A stretch of DNA of 64,000 nucleotides from Lichenostomus cassidix (GCA_008360975.2 CM039183.1:81938350-82002349); one strand, 5' to 3'; positions 33,943-48,100 are shown, numbered from the stretch's first letter. Made by a program: numbers and translations. The notes: a model not told the origin generated them from the letters alone.

Positions 33943-36900
33943 TTTATCTTTATTTATAAAACACAGGAGGATGTTCTCATGGGTAAGACCTGTGCTAGCC
34001 ACACAGGCCAGCAGTTTCACCTTGAGAAAAGTTCACTTCATTTTATTGGCAGCTTCCCAAGCTTTTGCTTCAGCCTTTGCAAGATCTGACATAGATGACA
34101 CATGTAGCTAAAACAGAACAAAACCAGAGCAGCTGCCCTTAAATCCACACACAAGTAAAGGTCCATTTTGGCTGGTAGAAGGTCCATTCCATACTTCATT
34201 TTCCATCCAGAGAACACCTAGTCCTCTGCAAAAGAACCAAGGAAAGAGCAAGCCCATTGCACTGCATGCTTATCATGGGCATGTCTATGTCTCTATGTGG
34301 GCTGAGCAAGTTTTACTGTCCTTAACATACTTCCTCCTTTTTTTATGAGCCATGCAGGAGATTCTAAGAAAATGCATTGAAGTGACATGAATAGCTGTGA
34401 CATTTTTATATCTCTGAAGAAACTTGATTCATCACAAACAAAAAATTTTAGTGCAATAATGTTAACTTCAATCAGTTAAACTTTCTCAGAGAAGAATTTT
34501 TTGTCAGTGAAAAAAGTCTAGTACTGAAAAGCAAAAGGATGAGATACAAGTGTGTGATCTGGGATAGCAGCAGATCCTGCTCTAAATCGAATTCTTCCAT
34601 TGTAAAGAGTACACTGCTCATAGGCCATGTGGAAACGTGTGGATGAGAAGACAGTGGTGGTAGCCTGGAGTGCTTTTACATGTCTGTAATCTTCTGTTCT
34701 AAGATTAAAGACACTTCCAAAGCAGGGAAAGTGTGTCTCAGAATCCATATTTTTTCAAAAGCTTATGATCACAATAATTTCCAATAAATTCCATACAACT
34801 TTATCTTTGCAGTCTGAACAAAGACATTCTTTGCTTTCTAAGTGACATCAGTAAAGTGAGTGAGAAATAATAAAATTATTGTGATTTAAGAAAAAGTAAC
34901 CCACAGGCTTTCTGCAGTGTGTGTTGTAAAGAAAAAATGTTCAAACATGCCTGAAGGGTGAGGGTACCAATTTCCATTAAAATTAATGGAAACTTGGCTT
35001 CCTGATGCTCTAGGTGGTTTCTGAAAATCCCACACCTCCCTTCCTCTATGCTTGTCAAGTAGGCAGAATTTTCTAATGTGAAACACTGTTTGAAAAATAG
35101 CATACATTAAACAAAACAGCAGTTTGTGCTTCTGACTCATATAAAAATAGCTGCTTCACAGGGAATACAACTCACTGGAGGATAATGATCTGACTGGGTT
35201 GTGGTTTTAAAACCAAGTTTACTTAAACATAAGATAAACAAGGAAAAATCTGTTCAAGCTTTCAAACTGCCTCTACCATTGTCAAAAACTAGATTGCTGA
35301 AGAAAGCCAGTGGGAGAATCAACTTTCCTGAAGAAATAAGTACCACAAAGATGAGGATGCTTACTGGAAAGGAATGCCTTGTGGAAATGGTAAAGCTTAG
35401 GTCAGCACTTGGTAGTCACTGGACTTCACAACAAAAACAGATGTTAGTCCTTTCTCTAAATACAGCAAGAATTGCACATGGAAAAAAAAAGAAAAACATC
35501 TCACATTTGAAATACAAAATTAGAATGGGTACCCAGTGTCCCTCCAGTCAAAAAAGTATTTGATTAATGAAGAATCAATTTCTTGTTGAAGAATTTAATT
35601 CCTGTTCTGATACCCAGAGGTATCAGAACAGGAATTAAAGCATTAAAGTGAATAACCCCAACACTAGTCCTGGGATACATTGACATTCCTAGTACGGGAA
35701 GATAACATAAAACATCAAGATCATCTCAGTGCAGTCCTTTTGGAAACTGAGATATACTAGTCCAACTTTCACAAGGATTGCAGGCAAGGAAGTAAGTTCT
35801 AACTCCTAGTGATTTTTTGCAAATAATCAGTCATTGATGCCTTATGAACTGCTGAGTTGGAGTTGTTTTGTCTGGAATGGCATTTCAAGAACAGCAAGTG
35901 GCTTTCTTTATTGGCTCTGAAACAACATTTTTGGGAATACCATATGCTGTGAAGCATTTGTAGCAGATGATTATCGAATGACTGCATGCAAGAGAAATCG
36001 GGCTGACCTGAGCACATCCTCTCTATGAAACATTGTGTAAAATATATTTTAAGAAATGTATTATGAATTCGTCTTGAAAAAGAGGAAAATATACAGAGAT
36101 TGTTTTTAATATTTTACTCCCTGATGACATATCTGTCTACACTGGTTTGGCCAACTGTTTTCTTACATATTTGACCTTTTTTCTTTTTTGTCTTTTATCT
36201 GTGCTGTGGCCCTTTGTCCCTGTTGTGTTCTGCTAGAACTCCATAAAGCTCTATTGATAGGGACAGCACCACCCTGTTGCAAGTCTTAGTTGCTACTTAT
36301 AACTTTGTGTTCCCTTCTGCTAGCTGATTACTGCCTGTCATAGCTTCCAGCAAACATCCCTTCGAAACTAACCTCTCTTCTGAAACACCTCTTTGTGATG
36401 ACTGCTTAAAAAATGTTATAACCTCACCCAAGTGCATCAGGATCTGAGCCATGACAGATGTGGGCTTCTTTTTCTCTGCAACAAGAGTATACAATTAAAA
36501 TGAATATCCATTGCACCCTCACGTCCCAACCCTAAGGCATTGAGTGATGCTGAGTGTATCAGAAGGAAACACAGGAAACCTGAAGTTGACAATTAAGAGA
36601 AATCCACTAAAAATAATAACTTTTCTTACTTCAGGGAGTTACAAATGGTAGAAGCACTTGGATTTCTAGACTAGTTCTCTCCTATATTCTGCTTGCTGCA
36701 CAGTGAAAGAGTTGAGCAACGTTGATATAACTATCAAATCTGGATTCACAATGAGCACGGTGTTTCCTTACGGGTACACAGCTCTCCCAGTAAAACAATG
36801 GCAAATGTCACAAGCCTAAACAGGACTCATCCTAAAGACATTGGGAAGGGTCAAATACGTATCCTCAAAACTTAACAAAAGGAATGGAGGATACTCAACT

Positions 36901-37762
36901 TCAGTATCAAATGCGCATTATCTGTCCAGTTATGCTTCTACTAACTAGATTACTGGTATGGAGAAGTGACTTCATGAAGTACAAGTCTGAGTAGTATAAC
37001 TGTCAAAGAAAGTAAATGAAAGTCAGTGAGAAGTAAAGGTAAATGATTGAGGACTTATTTTTGTCTTACAATCACCAATTAGCACTTTTACAATGTAACA
37101 TGACCACCAGTGAGAAAATTAGCCATGTTTCATGCTCATGGGAAAATAAAAAAAAAGGAAAATGAAGACACGTAATCCTCTCACAAGCTAAGGATACTAG
37201 AATAAAAGGTCTCATCATGATTGTTGAACTACACACTGTTGGCTAATCCAGCAAGCTCTTTCTTTTTGCAGGTTTATTTGTTGAATTTCATGAATTTACC
37301 TCTTTGTAAAACCTTAGCTATAGAAAAGTATTTCTTAGTTTTCATTTTAATGGGTAAATTCAATTCCTCTCTAAACATATTGGATTAATTATTATCACTA
37401 TTAAAACATTCCATGTCACGTAGCAAAAAGCAGATGTACTGCTGTTAACTGAACAATGGTAAGGATTTAGTTCCATGAATTCATGGGGTTTACAGAGAAC
37501 TTGTGTATCTTTGGCTAATACAGCATATCAATCTGACTGAAGTTTCTGAGCTGATGAATCCTGCAAAGGATGACCACGCCTGATTTATTTAAAGGAGGAA
37601 TCACAGAAAAAACTGAATTGTCATTTTATGCAAAATAATTTTATTGTGCATGTTTATTTCCTACATCCATGCTTATATTACTATTAAGTACATAGCTCAA
37701 TGTGCCTCTTTTGGCCTAGTATTTGTTTCCTTTCTTTTAGAGTGGGTGTTTTAATTTTTTAG
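33943..37762. other. AT-rich DNA, no gene recognised
   Basis: No gene recognised. The 120-codon plus frame at 35201-35563 is Lys-rich because the strand is A-rich and has no homology I know. A perfect hairpin lies at 35594-35639. Confidence 0.65.
35594..35639. repeat. perfect hairpin, 21-bp arms, 4-nt loop
   Basis: Positions 35594-35614 and 35619-35639 are exact reverse complements, separated by CAGA. The core reads cctgttctgatacc on the left arm. Perfect long arms with such a short loop are uncommon by chance. The two sides beyond the arms do not pair. Confidence 0.95.
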
Positions 37763-37835
37763 TAGAACCATTGAATGGTTGGGGATAGAAGGGGCCTTTA
37801 AAGTTCATCAAAAGGGACCTTAAATTTCGTCAGTG
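37763..37835 (-). mobile_element. CR1 3' end stub
   Basis: The plus strand reads agaaccattgaatggttggg, followed by gaaggggcctttaaagttcatc, the reverse complement of the CR1 3' end. The phrase then repeats in altered form as aagggaccttaaatttcgtc, a small internal duplication. Only about 70 bp are present. Confidence 0.65.
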
Positions 37836-39588
37836 TTATCTCACAAGTAGAACAGGTGGATATAAGAAGGCTTATTCACAATGGCTATTTTTTAACTGCA
37901 GAAAAATTATAATCCTTTTGAGTCATTCTCCAAAGGAGAATCTGCCTGTCTTTTTGTCTCTTCTTTTCTCTCTTTTAGCCTAAAGAAGCTGGAAAAGAGA
38001 TTAGCATTCATGAATATTCTGTCTGATACTAATTCATGTTTTTCCTGACAAATACTTGTACTTTTCCTGAATACTTGTATCTGAAACAAAGGGAAAAGGG
38101 ACCCTAGTAAAAAAGATTTCAAATAAACCGAAAAAGAGTGGTGACCTTTGAAGATAATTCACAAGATAGAATACAGCTGAGACATGTAATTCCTTTTAGT
38201 AGGACAGAGAATTACTGTGTCTTTGTTGCTCTGTCTAAATATGTCAGAGTTCTTGTCTTTTAGTTTCTCTCCCATTTCCAATTTATTTTAATTTTATTGT
38301 TTGAAAAATCATTTAGGTGTAGCAGTTTTTCAAGGATCCCTACAAGCTTTGATGAAGATGTGTAACTGTTTGTGTATTTTTCTGAAGGTTTTTTCCCTTT
38401 TTATCCAAGGATCTACTAAAACTATGTGCAGAAAGTATATATAAGCTGTCAAGGGAAGAGTCTTTAAAATGTGCGTCCACACTGTTTCCAAACTAGAAGA
38501 TAACCCTTCCAAATCTGTTATGGACTTGGAGCAATACTGTAGTGGTCAACAAGGACTCAATGTGATTAGAAACTTTAATACAGAGGAATTCTTAATTGTA
38601 TTAAAGAAAAAAAAATAGAAGTTTTCTGTTTTGATTTCCAAGGATTTACCAGAAAACACACAGATCACATAGCATTTTGAAAAAAAATGTTTCCAATATA
38701 AAACATCAAAGTCTGGGACATAAGTTCTGAGCCTGTTGTATAATACTGTTTACATGGAGAACAAGTAAACCATTCCTAAAATGTACAGAATTTAAATGTT
38801 ATGTCTTAAATTGTATTTGTGTAAAATGTAACATGAATATGTATTTTAATGCAACTATTCCATAATATATGAAGACATCTGAATGTTAAATTACAGAATT
38901 AAATTACCTGATATAAACAAAGAATGAAACAAATATCAAAGTTTTGTTTCTGAAAGATTTATTCCATGTTTTCAATTGCAAAATATCATAAAATAGCTTC
39001 TCTATTAACTAAATTTTGACAAATATTCTAGCAAATATCATCTAAACAATTAAAAAAATTCATATTCTCTTCCACATACATACAACTGGAGCAGCATAGT
39101 AATAAATAACAATGATAGAAATTGACTGCTCACCCAAATCTAATAAAAGGCCCAAAATAAATTGGGATCAAAATATTCAAGCTGTGATTCAGCAAGGCCC
39201 TTTAAATAAACACATGGGAAAACTATTAGAAACTGAGAGGACTCAGTTTGATAGTACATGACATTCTGCTTATGGAAAAAAATTCTTTGCTTTATTGCCT
39301 AACACAGGAAGCTTTCTGCTACTAGTTAATACCAAAACATATTCAAAGAAGCAAAATGTCAAAACATTACTGTTTTTCCCTATTTGAACTATTTAAATAC
39401 ACAGATTCAAGAGTCCTCATGAGTGACAGAAGTGATTTATATGAGAAATATGCCATTTTCAGCTACCATACTTGGAGATGAAGAAATTGTTTTAGCAATG
39501 AAGCTTGACTACAAAGTACTAACAGAATATAATAGCATATAGTGAATTCTGCTTAAGTGATTCTAAGCACTTTTACACTTATAATTAT
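37836..39588. other. AT-rich DNA, no gene recognised
   Basis: Very AT-rich sequence, with only short frames and no known repeat. Confidence 0.65.
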
Positions 39589-39848
39589 AGGAGTGGCTTC
39601 AAACCGAAGGAGAGTAGGTTAAGTTTAGCTATTAGGAAGAAACTCTTTACTGTGAGGGTGGTGAGGCACTGGAACAGGTGGCCCAGAGAAGTCGTGGATA
39701 TTCCATTCCTGGAAGTGTTTAAGGCTAGGTTGGATGGGGCCCCAAGCAACCTGATCAAGTGGAAGGTGTCCCTGCCCATGGCAGGCATGTTGAAATGAGA
39801 TAACCTTTAAGGTCCCTCACTAACCAAGCCATTCTATGCTTCTATATT
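39589..39848 (+). mobile_element. CR1 LINE 3' end, plus strand
   Basis: Plus-strand text runs from the end of ORF2 to the 3' terminus. It translates as LAIRKKLFTVRVVRHWNRWP, then REVVDIPFLEVFKARLDGAP, matching the ORF2 tail. It continues through gtggaaggtgtccctgcccat and aaggtccctcactaacc, and ends in ttctatgcttctata. This is the only CR1 in the window on the plus strand. The reading frame is fairly well kept over about 60 codons. The copy is 5'-truncated. Confidence 0.93.
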
Positions 39849-42800
39849 GATTATCCAAGGACTGCAGTAGATGTAGAAAAGATAAGTAATATCATACTTA
39901 AAATAAAAATAAACACCCTGAAATATATTTGCCACAGAAATTTGAATACTGGCATTCTAAATCCCAGACTATTCCCCTCACTTGGTAATACTCCCTGCCT
40001 TCGACAGTCTCACAGTAGGAGCCACATTACCTACCATCCATATGAAAGAACAGTTGTCTATACAGTCCACTTTAATCGAGATTTAATAGTGTTTTTCAGA
40101 TTCCTAGAATTAAAATTAATTAATATTATTTGGGTTTTACTGCATGGAATGGGTACAGTAATGCAAATGGCTCACAGTCCAAAAAGATCCCTACAAGTTT
40201 TGTGAGTGTTTTTATTCATTATGCAAAAAAACAATAGAAAGCCAGACACACTTTTATCTGGGTACCAGTTATTACTAAAGGTGGATTCTCAGCTAAGGAT
40301 ACCTTTCTTGTCCTACAAGAGAGGAAACAGCAGCAGCAGGAAGCAGAGTAGATGGGAAGTAGGATTATAGCAGGTGATATGGGAGTTGGTTGTGATTTTA
40401 GTAGCTTGTTCAACTTACCAGGACCAAACCTTTCTTGGTGCTACCCTAGACAGAATAATAAAGCTCACAGCAAGCAAGACTGAAAGTGAAGAGCATAATG
40501 CTTCAAAGGAGTAAAGCAAACTATTGTGCAATGTTGAGCTAGAAACTGTGTAGAAATTACAATGGGTTCATAAATCTTCTGGAAATGTTACCCTACAATT
40601 ATAAATTTGTCATATCCCAAAATTATCATTGATAAAAGTATCTTGGATTTATCTAGAAAGTAAACTTAAATTTTATAACCTCGCCATTAATATTTCTGTA
40701 ACTTTAAAGAATATTTACAAAGCATAGTTTTATTTCACAATGTGCAAAGAGACAAAAAGGTACTGAGAAAAGGATACTAATTCTGACACAGAAGCTCAGA
40801 AGTTCAACATAATTGGAAAAATTACATATTTGTGATTCTTTATTAATTTTTCATTATAAAGCACTTCAAATTTTGCAATAAAATTGCATATTCAGTAGTC
40901 AGAAGCTGTTGAGCCAATAGAGAGCAGTGGTATCTGGAGCAGATTAATGTGTACATGTTTCTGTCCCTTAACATCAGGAGGTTTACTGGCTGAAAATCAT
41001 TATGACTAATGATTTATAAACAGAAATAATATGGACTTAATTCTTTGGGTCTGGGACTCAGAAACAATTTTGTTTTGTTCAGCAAATAAAGAATGAAATA
41101 CTGTTCAAAGGTATTTTTAGAGAGCATCTTTCTCTAATTAAAGTCATTGCAATGACCACAGTATTTTCGGGCAGTGTACGTGTGATTCTACAGGAATGAC
41201 AATAATTTTTTCATGAACTACTTTTCATTTTCTATTTCCAAATGCTGTTGTGGAGAACTGGAGGAAATTGATACTCTCTCCTTTTTCAGTAAATGGGATG
41301 ATAAAGAAAGATAGACATTAGTGGGCATAGCAGAATGCCAAAAAGGAAGCTATAGATTTCAAAAGGATTCAAAATACTGCACAATTAAATAAGACAAAGA
41401 AAAAGCTACTTATGGTTCTGCTAAGGGACTGAATTTCCCTACAGGTACATGGGCTTCATGGAATTTGGCAACATAAAATTAAACGTATTCTTGTTAGTGA
41501 GGCTGCTGCTCCATGGATGCTACAGTACTTCAGTCAGTAAGTCTAGGTCTTTTCTGGTGTAGGATATGTATTCCCATGATAAAGGATAATTTCTTTCTCA
41601 TATGAAAGATAATAAACAAAAAATTTAAATACTCATTTTAACTTTTAGGAAGAAAAAGAGTTTCATGGAACATAAAAACCCTCTCACTTCTTCCTTTTCA
41701 TAAGAAATTAGAACCATGTCTGAATGTCTAGATTACCCATCCTTCAACATCCTTCTATCCTTGTTATTTAGGAAGTGTGTCATATATCAGAGAGCTTTAG
41801 ATAACAGCAAATGACAACCTAAAGCTGTCCAATTATAAGGCATCCCTGTCCTATAACAACCTGGAATCATAAATGTACAGATAAACATCTTACAAATAAA
41901 ATAAAATATGTTAAAGTGTTTCTTGTAAATAATTTTGAAAAGAAAAAGAAAAAAAGAGTGAACATGACTCTCTCAAACATCCATCTACTTGAGTCTGAGA
42001 AGAAGAGACAGATCAGAAAAACTGTTCTCAACATGTAGACAAACAGGCTTGCTTTCTGTCAGGCACCATGCAAGTCACAATCAGGTCATTCAGAATTTTC
42101 TAAATAAATTAACATTAATACTTCCTGCCTGTTGTACCAAATGTTTTAAAACTGTGTTATATTTAAAGTTCATTAAAGTGAGATTGCAAGAAACCTTTTA
42201 ATTTATATTTAATCACAAAGAAATGCAAAATATGTAAATTTGTAATACTTGTGAGATGCTACAATTAAAATAAACCCTATTGTGTACACCTTGGTTGCAA
42301 ACTAAATCTCTCAGTGTAAGGTGAGCACTTAATGTAACTTCTTGGCAGAGTTGATTAACTTTTTGGTTTACCTTTTTTTTGTTTTAATTTGCTTTTGAGC
42401 ATGATGTTTTCAAATTCTCACTGAATCCATGTAGACCTGACAACACATATTTGAGGCTCAACATACATTCTGTTCTTACACCTTAGTCCCTCCTTAGTGT
42501 CTCTATAAGTCCTACTTGCAACCTGTCCCATTTGCCAGCCCAGGATCCCAGGTAAAGACTGGAGGAGAAACACCAACTTGAAAAAATACTAGTGGAAAAA
42601 ACAAGATGCTCTGCTTGTGGTTGTTTAGGAAGCTTGCTAAAGTTACCAGTGTCAACAGGAGTGGAGGACAAGGACAACTCAACAGTACTGAGACCTTGGC
42701 CCCAGAAGCCACAAGGACCACCTTTCCCCTCTTTAACCAGCAAACCTTCTGTGTGCTCTGTGGAGGTGCTGAGCACATGGCTGCTTAATCTAACAACTCA

Positions 42801-44759
42801 TCAAAGTCTAAATGGTTTTTTGTGCGATAATAATTTTAAAATTGCATGTATGTTACTTACAGAGTCTTTGCACCAAATTTAAAATGATCAGGCAAACTGA
42901 CCCAAAATATGTGGGGTAACATCATCTTTCCATCTGCTGCTGCTTCCTATCTGCTCCCCCACCCTGGAGTTTTTACCTCTTTTCCTAGACAACAGCAGCA
43001 AGTGAAACCTGGAGGTATTTGACCCCTTTTGCTTACCACTTTTGTAGTCCCTTGGCAGTATCACTAAAGAAATATCAGTCAGAAATTAATTTTCTACCCT
43101 GTCTTCTGTGGGTTTCTGCTAGGAAATGGCTGGTTTAATATCCCAGACATTCAAACCCATTTCAGCCGATGTATGGAAATGTCATCCTTAATATGGTAGG
43201 TGTTTTCTTGAAGTTGAAACCAAACCTCCTTCTGTATAGTAATATAAACATAAAATCAAATCCCAGTGTTCCAATTGCCTTTATTTTTCTATAGACTCCA
43301 TATAGGTTTCAGATCAACAATGCTAGTGCAGCCAAAGTGACATTGAAATCAGACCTTCAGTTTGCTGCTAATTGCTCTGGAAGAAAGGAGAAACAAACAG
43401 TGAGGACAATTTAGTGAGGTTTGCTGCTTCAGCAGCTAAACTTACTGTGATTCCCCTAAAAGATTTCTGAAGATCTGAAGATGATTTCCTTTAACACATC
43501 ATTCTTATTTTAAGACTGCTTGTAATTTCTGGGTAACTTTGTGTCATCAAAGAAGATATGGATCTGTTGCAGATGTGGATTGGGTATCCTGCAGAAATTC
43601 CAGAACTTTCTGCCTCATTGTTGTGAGATGAAGAAAGATGAAGTAAAGAATATAAATCTCACTTGGAATGAGTGTGGTAATCGGTTGTGAACCAGGAGAA
43701 CGATTTCTGAAGAGTGGAATTATGATTCTTTGTTGAGTAGTGCCAGGAAATTGATTTGTGGTCATTACAGCAGAGAAGAAAGTGGTTCCCTTCACCCATA
43801 CTTCCTGCCCTTTCACATGAGATAATAATAATTTATTGTTGCTTCGTTTGTTCTCTGCTGCTTAAAGTTCTCCACTGGAATTCAAACCTGCTTTCATGTG
43901 GCTTCAAGTGGCCCATATTTCTTAAGAAGCATGGTGATCTGTGGCAGAAGTTCTGGTGGAAATGGCATTTTGTTGCCAATATACCAAACACTCTGGAGCT
44001 ATTCAAGTCCTTAGTACCCTTTTCAAGGTTTTCTGGTTTCATGAGCCATTTTCCTGGCATCTCAGAATGGCTAAATTCTAGTTTTATAAGGGGAAAGTAC
44101 TGGGTTTTTTTTCCATCTTCTAATCCACTCTATCACAGAGAGGCTTTTACGCATGTAGTTTGTTCCTCAGGGGAAACACAGTTTAAGCAGATGTTCCTGT
44201 ACAATAATGATGCAAAGAAGCAGCACCTATTTAATTTTTGTCTATGGCTGCCTTTCATTCGGTTGTACTGTCATTGTAGAAGTATTAATTTTGGCTTGCA
44301 ATTTTGAACATTTGCTGAAGAAAATTTCTTATTCTTTTTAAACAATGATTCTTTTCATAAGAAGTCAAAATTCACTGCCCTTCATCCTGCTTTTGTACTA
44401 GCCTGTCAAAACGGGTCTCTGGATTTACCTGGGCTTTTCTTGAGCTGAGCTGATGTTATCTTGTTTTAATTGTGACAGCTTTCACAGCTTTAACTTTCTA
44501 GCAGTCCATTAAACATTGCCTAAAGTTGTTGTAGTTCAGGTTCAGTTTATACTAATTAGAAGTATCTATTCTGCATGAAATGAACTGTATATGACTAAAA
44601 TAGAATGCAACACAGAAGAGCACAGGCTCATGATGGAAGCAGATCTCTCAGACTGGTGGCATCAATCAGACTTGTCCATCAATAGGTATTTCAGGAGTGC
44701 AAACCTGGGAGTTGGGAAAGAAGTAGAGATGGTAGAAATAATGAAAACACAAGAACTGT
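39849..44759. other. AT-rich DNA with one unusually long frame, no gene recognised
   Basis: Mostly unique AT-rich sequence. A GC-richer patch at 42480-42790 has overlapping frames of up to 97 codons on both strands with no recognised homology. The longest frame outside low-complexity DNA in the whole window lies at 43756-44307. Confidence 0.6.
43756..44307 (+). other. unassigned 183-codon open frame
   Basis: An ATG-initiated frame of 183 codons. Its composition is dominated by Phe, Leu, Trp, Ser and Cys, reflecting a T-rich strand that avoids stop codons. I see no signal peptide of ordinary form, domain motif or repeat, and no resemblance to a known protein. There is no evident promoter, and no splice sites mark it as an exon. 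It is most likely a chance frame. By rough calculation a frame this long is expected less than once per window of this composition, so it is listed but not called a gene. Confidence 0.15.
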
Positions 44760-44774
44760 CTAATTGTGATCCAA

Positions 44775-45172
44775 TAAAAGGGGTCCAGCCTCCTAATTGC
44801 CTTTGTGTCCCTCTGCTGGATTCTCTCCACTAAGTCCACATCCTTCTTACGGTGGGGTTCCAGAGCTTGATGCAGCACTCCAGGTTCTCACAAGAGTGAA
44901 GCAGAAAGGGGAATAACTTCCCTTGACTTGCTGGCCACACTTAATTTGACACAGCCCAGAATGTGTTTGGCTTTCTGGACTGTAAGTGCATATTGCTGGG
45001 TCATGTTGAGCTTCTCATCCAGCAAGTGCCTCAAGTCCTTCTCCTCAGGGCTCCCCTGAGTCTATTCTCTGCCCAAATCTTGTTTGTGCTTGGGATTATC
45101 CTGTCCTATGTGCAGTACCTTGCCTTTGGCTTTGTGGAACTTAATGGAGCTCCTACAGGTCCTCTGCTCTAC
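44775..45172 (-). mobile_element. CR1 LINE fragment (3' region)
   Basis: The plus strand holds the reverse complement of a CR1 3' region. Recognisable phrases in order are ccctctgctggattctctcc, cagcactccaggttctcac, ataacttcccttgacttgct, aatgtgtttggctttctgg, gcatattgctgggtcatg and gtgcagtaccttgcctttgg. It is clearly diverged and older than the other copies. Neither the terminal octamer repeats nor an open frame remain. Confidence 0.85.
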
Positions 45173-48100
45173 CCTAAAAAGACATCAAGAATTATAAAAA
45201 AAAATTAACAAATTAAGAAAGAGCTAATTCTTTCTGGTGAAAAGAGAGGAAAACAATTCTATTTTAACATGGTGAGAGATGGACATAGCTGTTTTGAGAA
45301 AATGTTTCTAATATTTCAGTTATACAGACTACATAAAGGTGTTCAGAGTTGAAAAAAGGAAAAACATAGAAACTCATGATTATTTTTTGACAAAACTGGA
45401 AAATAAATTAAGTGCTTCTAACTAAACGCAAACAGAGAAAAAAGCTCAGTGGTGGACACAAGCATGACAAATGGAAGTTAGGTCATAATAGTTATTACAG
45501 AGGCCTGGTTCCTCCCAAAGGAAGAGATTGCATTATAGAGTTACAGGATGTTCCAAAAGAAAATGTTCATCAGACAAAAGAAGAAGAGGAAAGGGAGTAT
45601 ATCTTTGAACTGTAGGAAAGTTATAAGCAATCTTGAATGAAAAATAAAATCAATTTGGCAAAATTAATGTAGAGCAAATTTCTAAGCACCAAAACCATAA
45701 AGTGGTAATCTAAAGACTTCTTGTTGCCAAATAACTACAGAGCAGAGGACAGAAAAATCTCAGCTGCTTTAAATTAGTACAATTGAGTTGGTTTCATTGG
45801 AGCTATAGTGATTTGTATCATCAAAGATAAGTGAAAGGACAGTCCAGATAAAAAGATGAAAGATGACAGCCCTATTCCTAAGCAGAAAATCATGGAGGAA
45901 CTTAAATGAGGACTATCATAAATGATTCCTGCCAAAGCTGGGGTTTATTAACTGTATCTAATCTCAGATTCACTTATGCTTTGGAGCTTTTAAAGCTGGA
46001 TTCAAATTAAGAGCTCTTTGATTTGCTTTTCCCATAAGAAAACTTGTAAAAAGAGAAATAGGAAAGAAATAGAGGGGGAAAAAATCCAGTGAAGAGGGGG
46101 ATGACAGCTGGAGAAGAAAGAACAAGGCATTAAAAACTTTTCAAAATACTTCAGAAAAGCTATTCTTTGCTGTTCTGAGCCAAAGTGACATTCCAGCCCT
46201 GATCTCTCTGTGACTTTGATCTGTTTTGTGGTCACTTTCAGCCAGATGGGGTATAAGTCTTTATGAAACATGGCTGTGTGAAAAAGAACACCACAAAATT
46301 TGTAAATAATCTCCTATATATATCAAGACAAATTCACATCCTGTGTTTCATTATCTTCTTCTAATGGTGTTTGCAGGTTTGGGCTAAGCTGCAATATTTT
46401 GTTTCTTTACTATTTGATTAAAGAATATGTTGCTAATTCTTTTGTAACACATATTTAGCTCTGATGACCATCACTGTGATTGAAATAGTCAAAATGAAGC
46501 AAAGAAAGCATTCAGGAATAATAAATGACTTGGGGGAGGGGGATATAAGTACGGACATCATAGAGACTCAGAGCTCAAATTCCCTACATGTGTTGGAATT
46601 TACATTTGGAAATCTAATGAATTTCAGATGCTGGTTGAAGTTGCACCTTTGTCCTACTCTTCGACTCAGTCCCTGCTGACAAGATAGGTTTCACTGACCT
46701 CTGGTGTCTGTACACATTTTTTCTCTGCTATGTAACCCATTTTGTTTCCAGATAAAGATCGCCTTGCAATGTTTCAGCTGGTTTTTTTCTTTCTTTAACT
46801 CAGGGATAGACAAATCTAACAGAAACGCTATATTCATATACTAAATCCTCCAAACTTAGTAAGGTATCATTAAGATTGTAGTCAATAACCTTGAATTCAT
46901 ATTTAGCAATTATAGTTTTAGTTGTCCTGAGTATGATAAATAAATTTTCTCTCATGAGAAAATATGGGGGAAAAGGATTTGTAGCAATTGTTTTATTCCC
47001 TCACATTTTACTAGGAAAAGACAGTTGTTTCCATAGCAGAATAGTTTTGCAAACTACTGGGTCACATTTTGTCATCTTTATCACTTTTATTGATTTATAG
47101 CCTTTAAATGTTCCTTTATTTTAGAAAGTGCTTGTGGAATTCATTGAGGTATTAAACTAAGGCTTAAAGAGGTCAGAATATTGGTCAAGAAGAATAATTA
47201 GGGACAGAAAGATCTGTAGGATGAAGAAGAAATGCAGCTGCTCAATTTTTTGAAATTAGAGATGTATGCTCTGGAAAATGTAACCTCCATTTTCACCTTA
47301 CTGATTTAAAGTCCAAATTCTATGATCAATCTGAGCACCAGGGTGCCATCAGCACAATGTGTCAAGATGGTTTATGATTCTCTTAACAAAAATGGGGCAC
47401 ACAAAAGTGGTATCTATGTCCTTTCCTACAAGTGTTATACAACTTTCAGATCGTACTTTTAGCAGATTGGAGAATTAGTTTTTCTGGCCTGGGTCGAAGT
47501 AATATTACAGATAACTGCATGGTAATTTCACTGCTCTGTCATGAAATCTAGAGCTACATTTCTAAATGCAAAGCTGAAACAGGGGCTTGACTTGAGTAGA
47601 CAGGCCTTGTGTGGTACAGTCACTATCCACCATCTATGTCAATGGATCTTGCTGGACTTCATGACACCTGTTCTTCCCACCTATTGGAAATCATTCTTGC
47701 TTCTGCCAACAAAATTGCTGTTCATCAGCCCACTTAACATGCAGTTGCATATTCAGACATTTGTATTGTTTAATTTCTATAGGTAATACTACTAAATTTC
47801 AAAAAGAAGTGTCAATAATATGAATCAGAAAATATCTGGAAACACTATTAAGGAGACTAGTTTTTCAAATACTCAATTTTTTTACAGAAGAAACAAAGTA
47901 TGGGATATGTGTAATTCTTCCCTAATTTCTTTACAGGGTCTCTACGCATGGTGAATGAAATAGCCTTGGAGGACAAGAAACAAAGGGATAGAAATACAAG
48001 GTGATCTATTTATGCCTGATGGAGACATTTCTGTAAGGTATCTCATGGCTATCACACATCAGATGTTCTGTTCAGGACATCACCGCTCTTTGCTGCAGTC

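Noticed and set aside
35201..35563. 120-codon Lys-rich plus-strand frame
   Set aside because: Composition follows the A-rich strand; no known domain or homology is recognised.
39585..39788. 67-codon minus-strand frame
   Set aside because: It is the antisense of the plus-strand CR1 3' end, whose sense translation matches the ORF2 tail.
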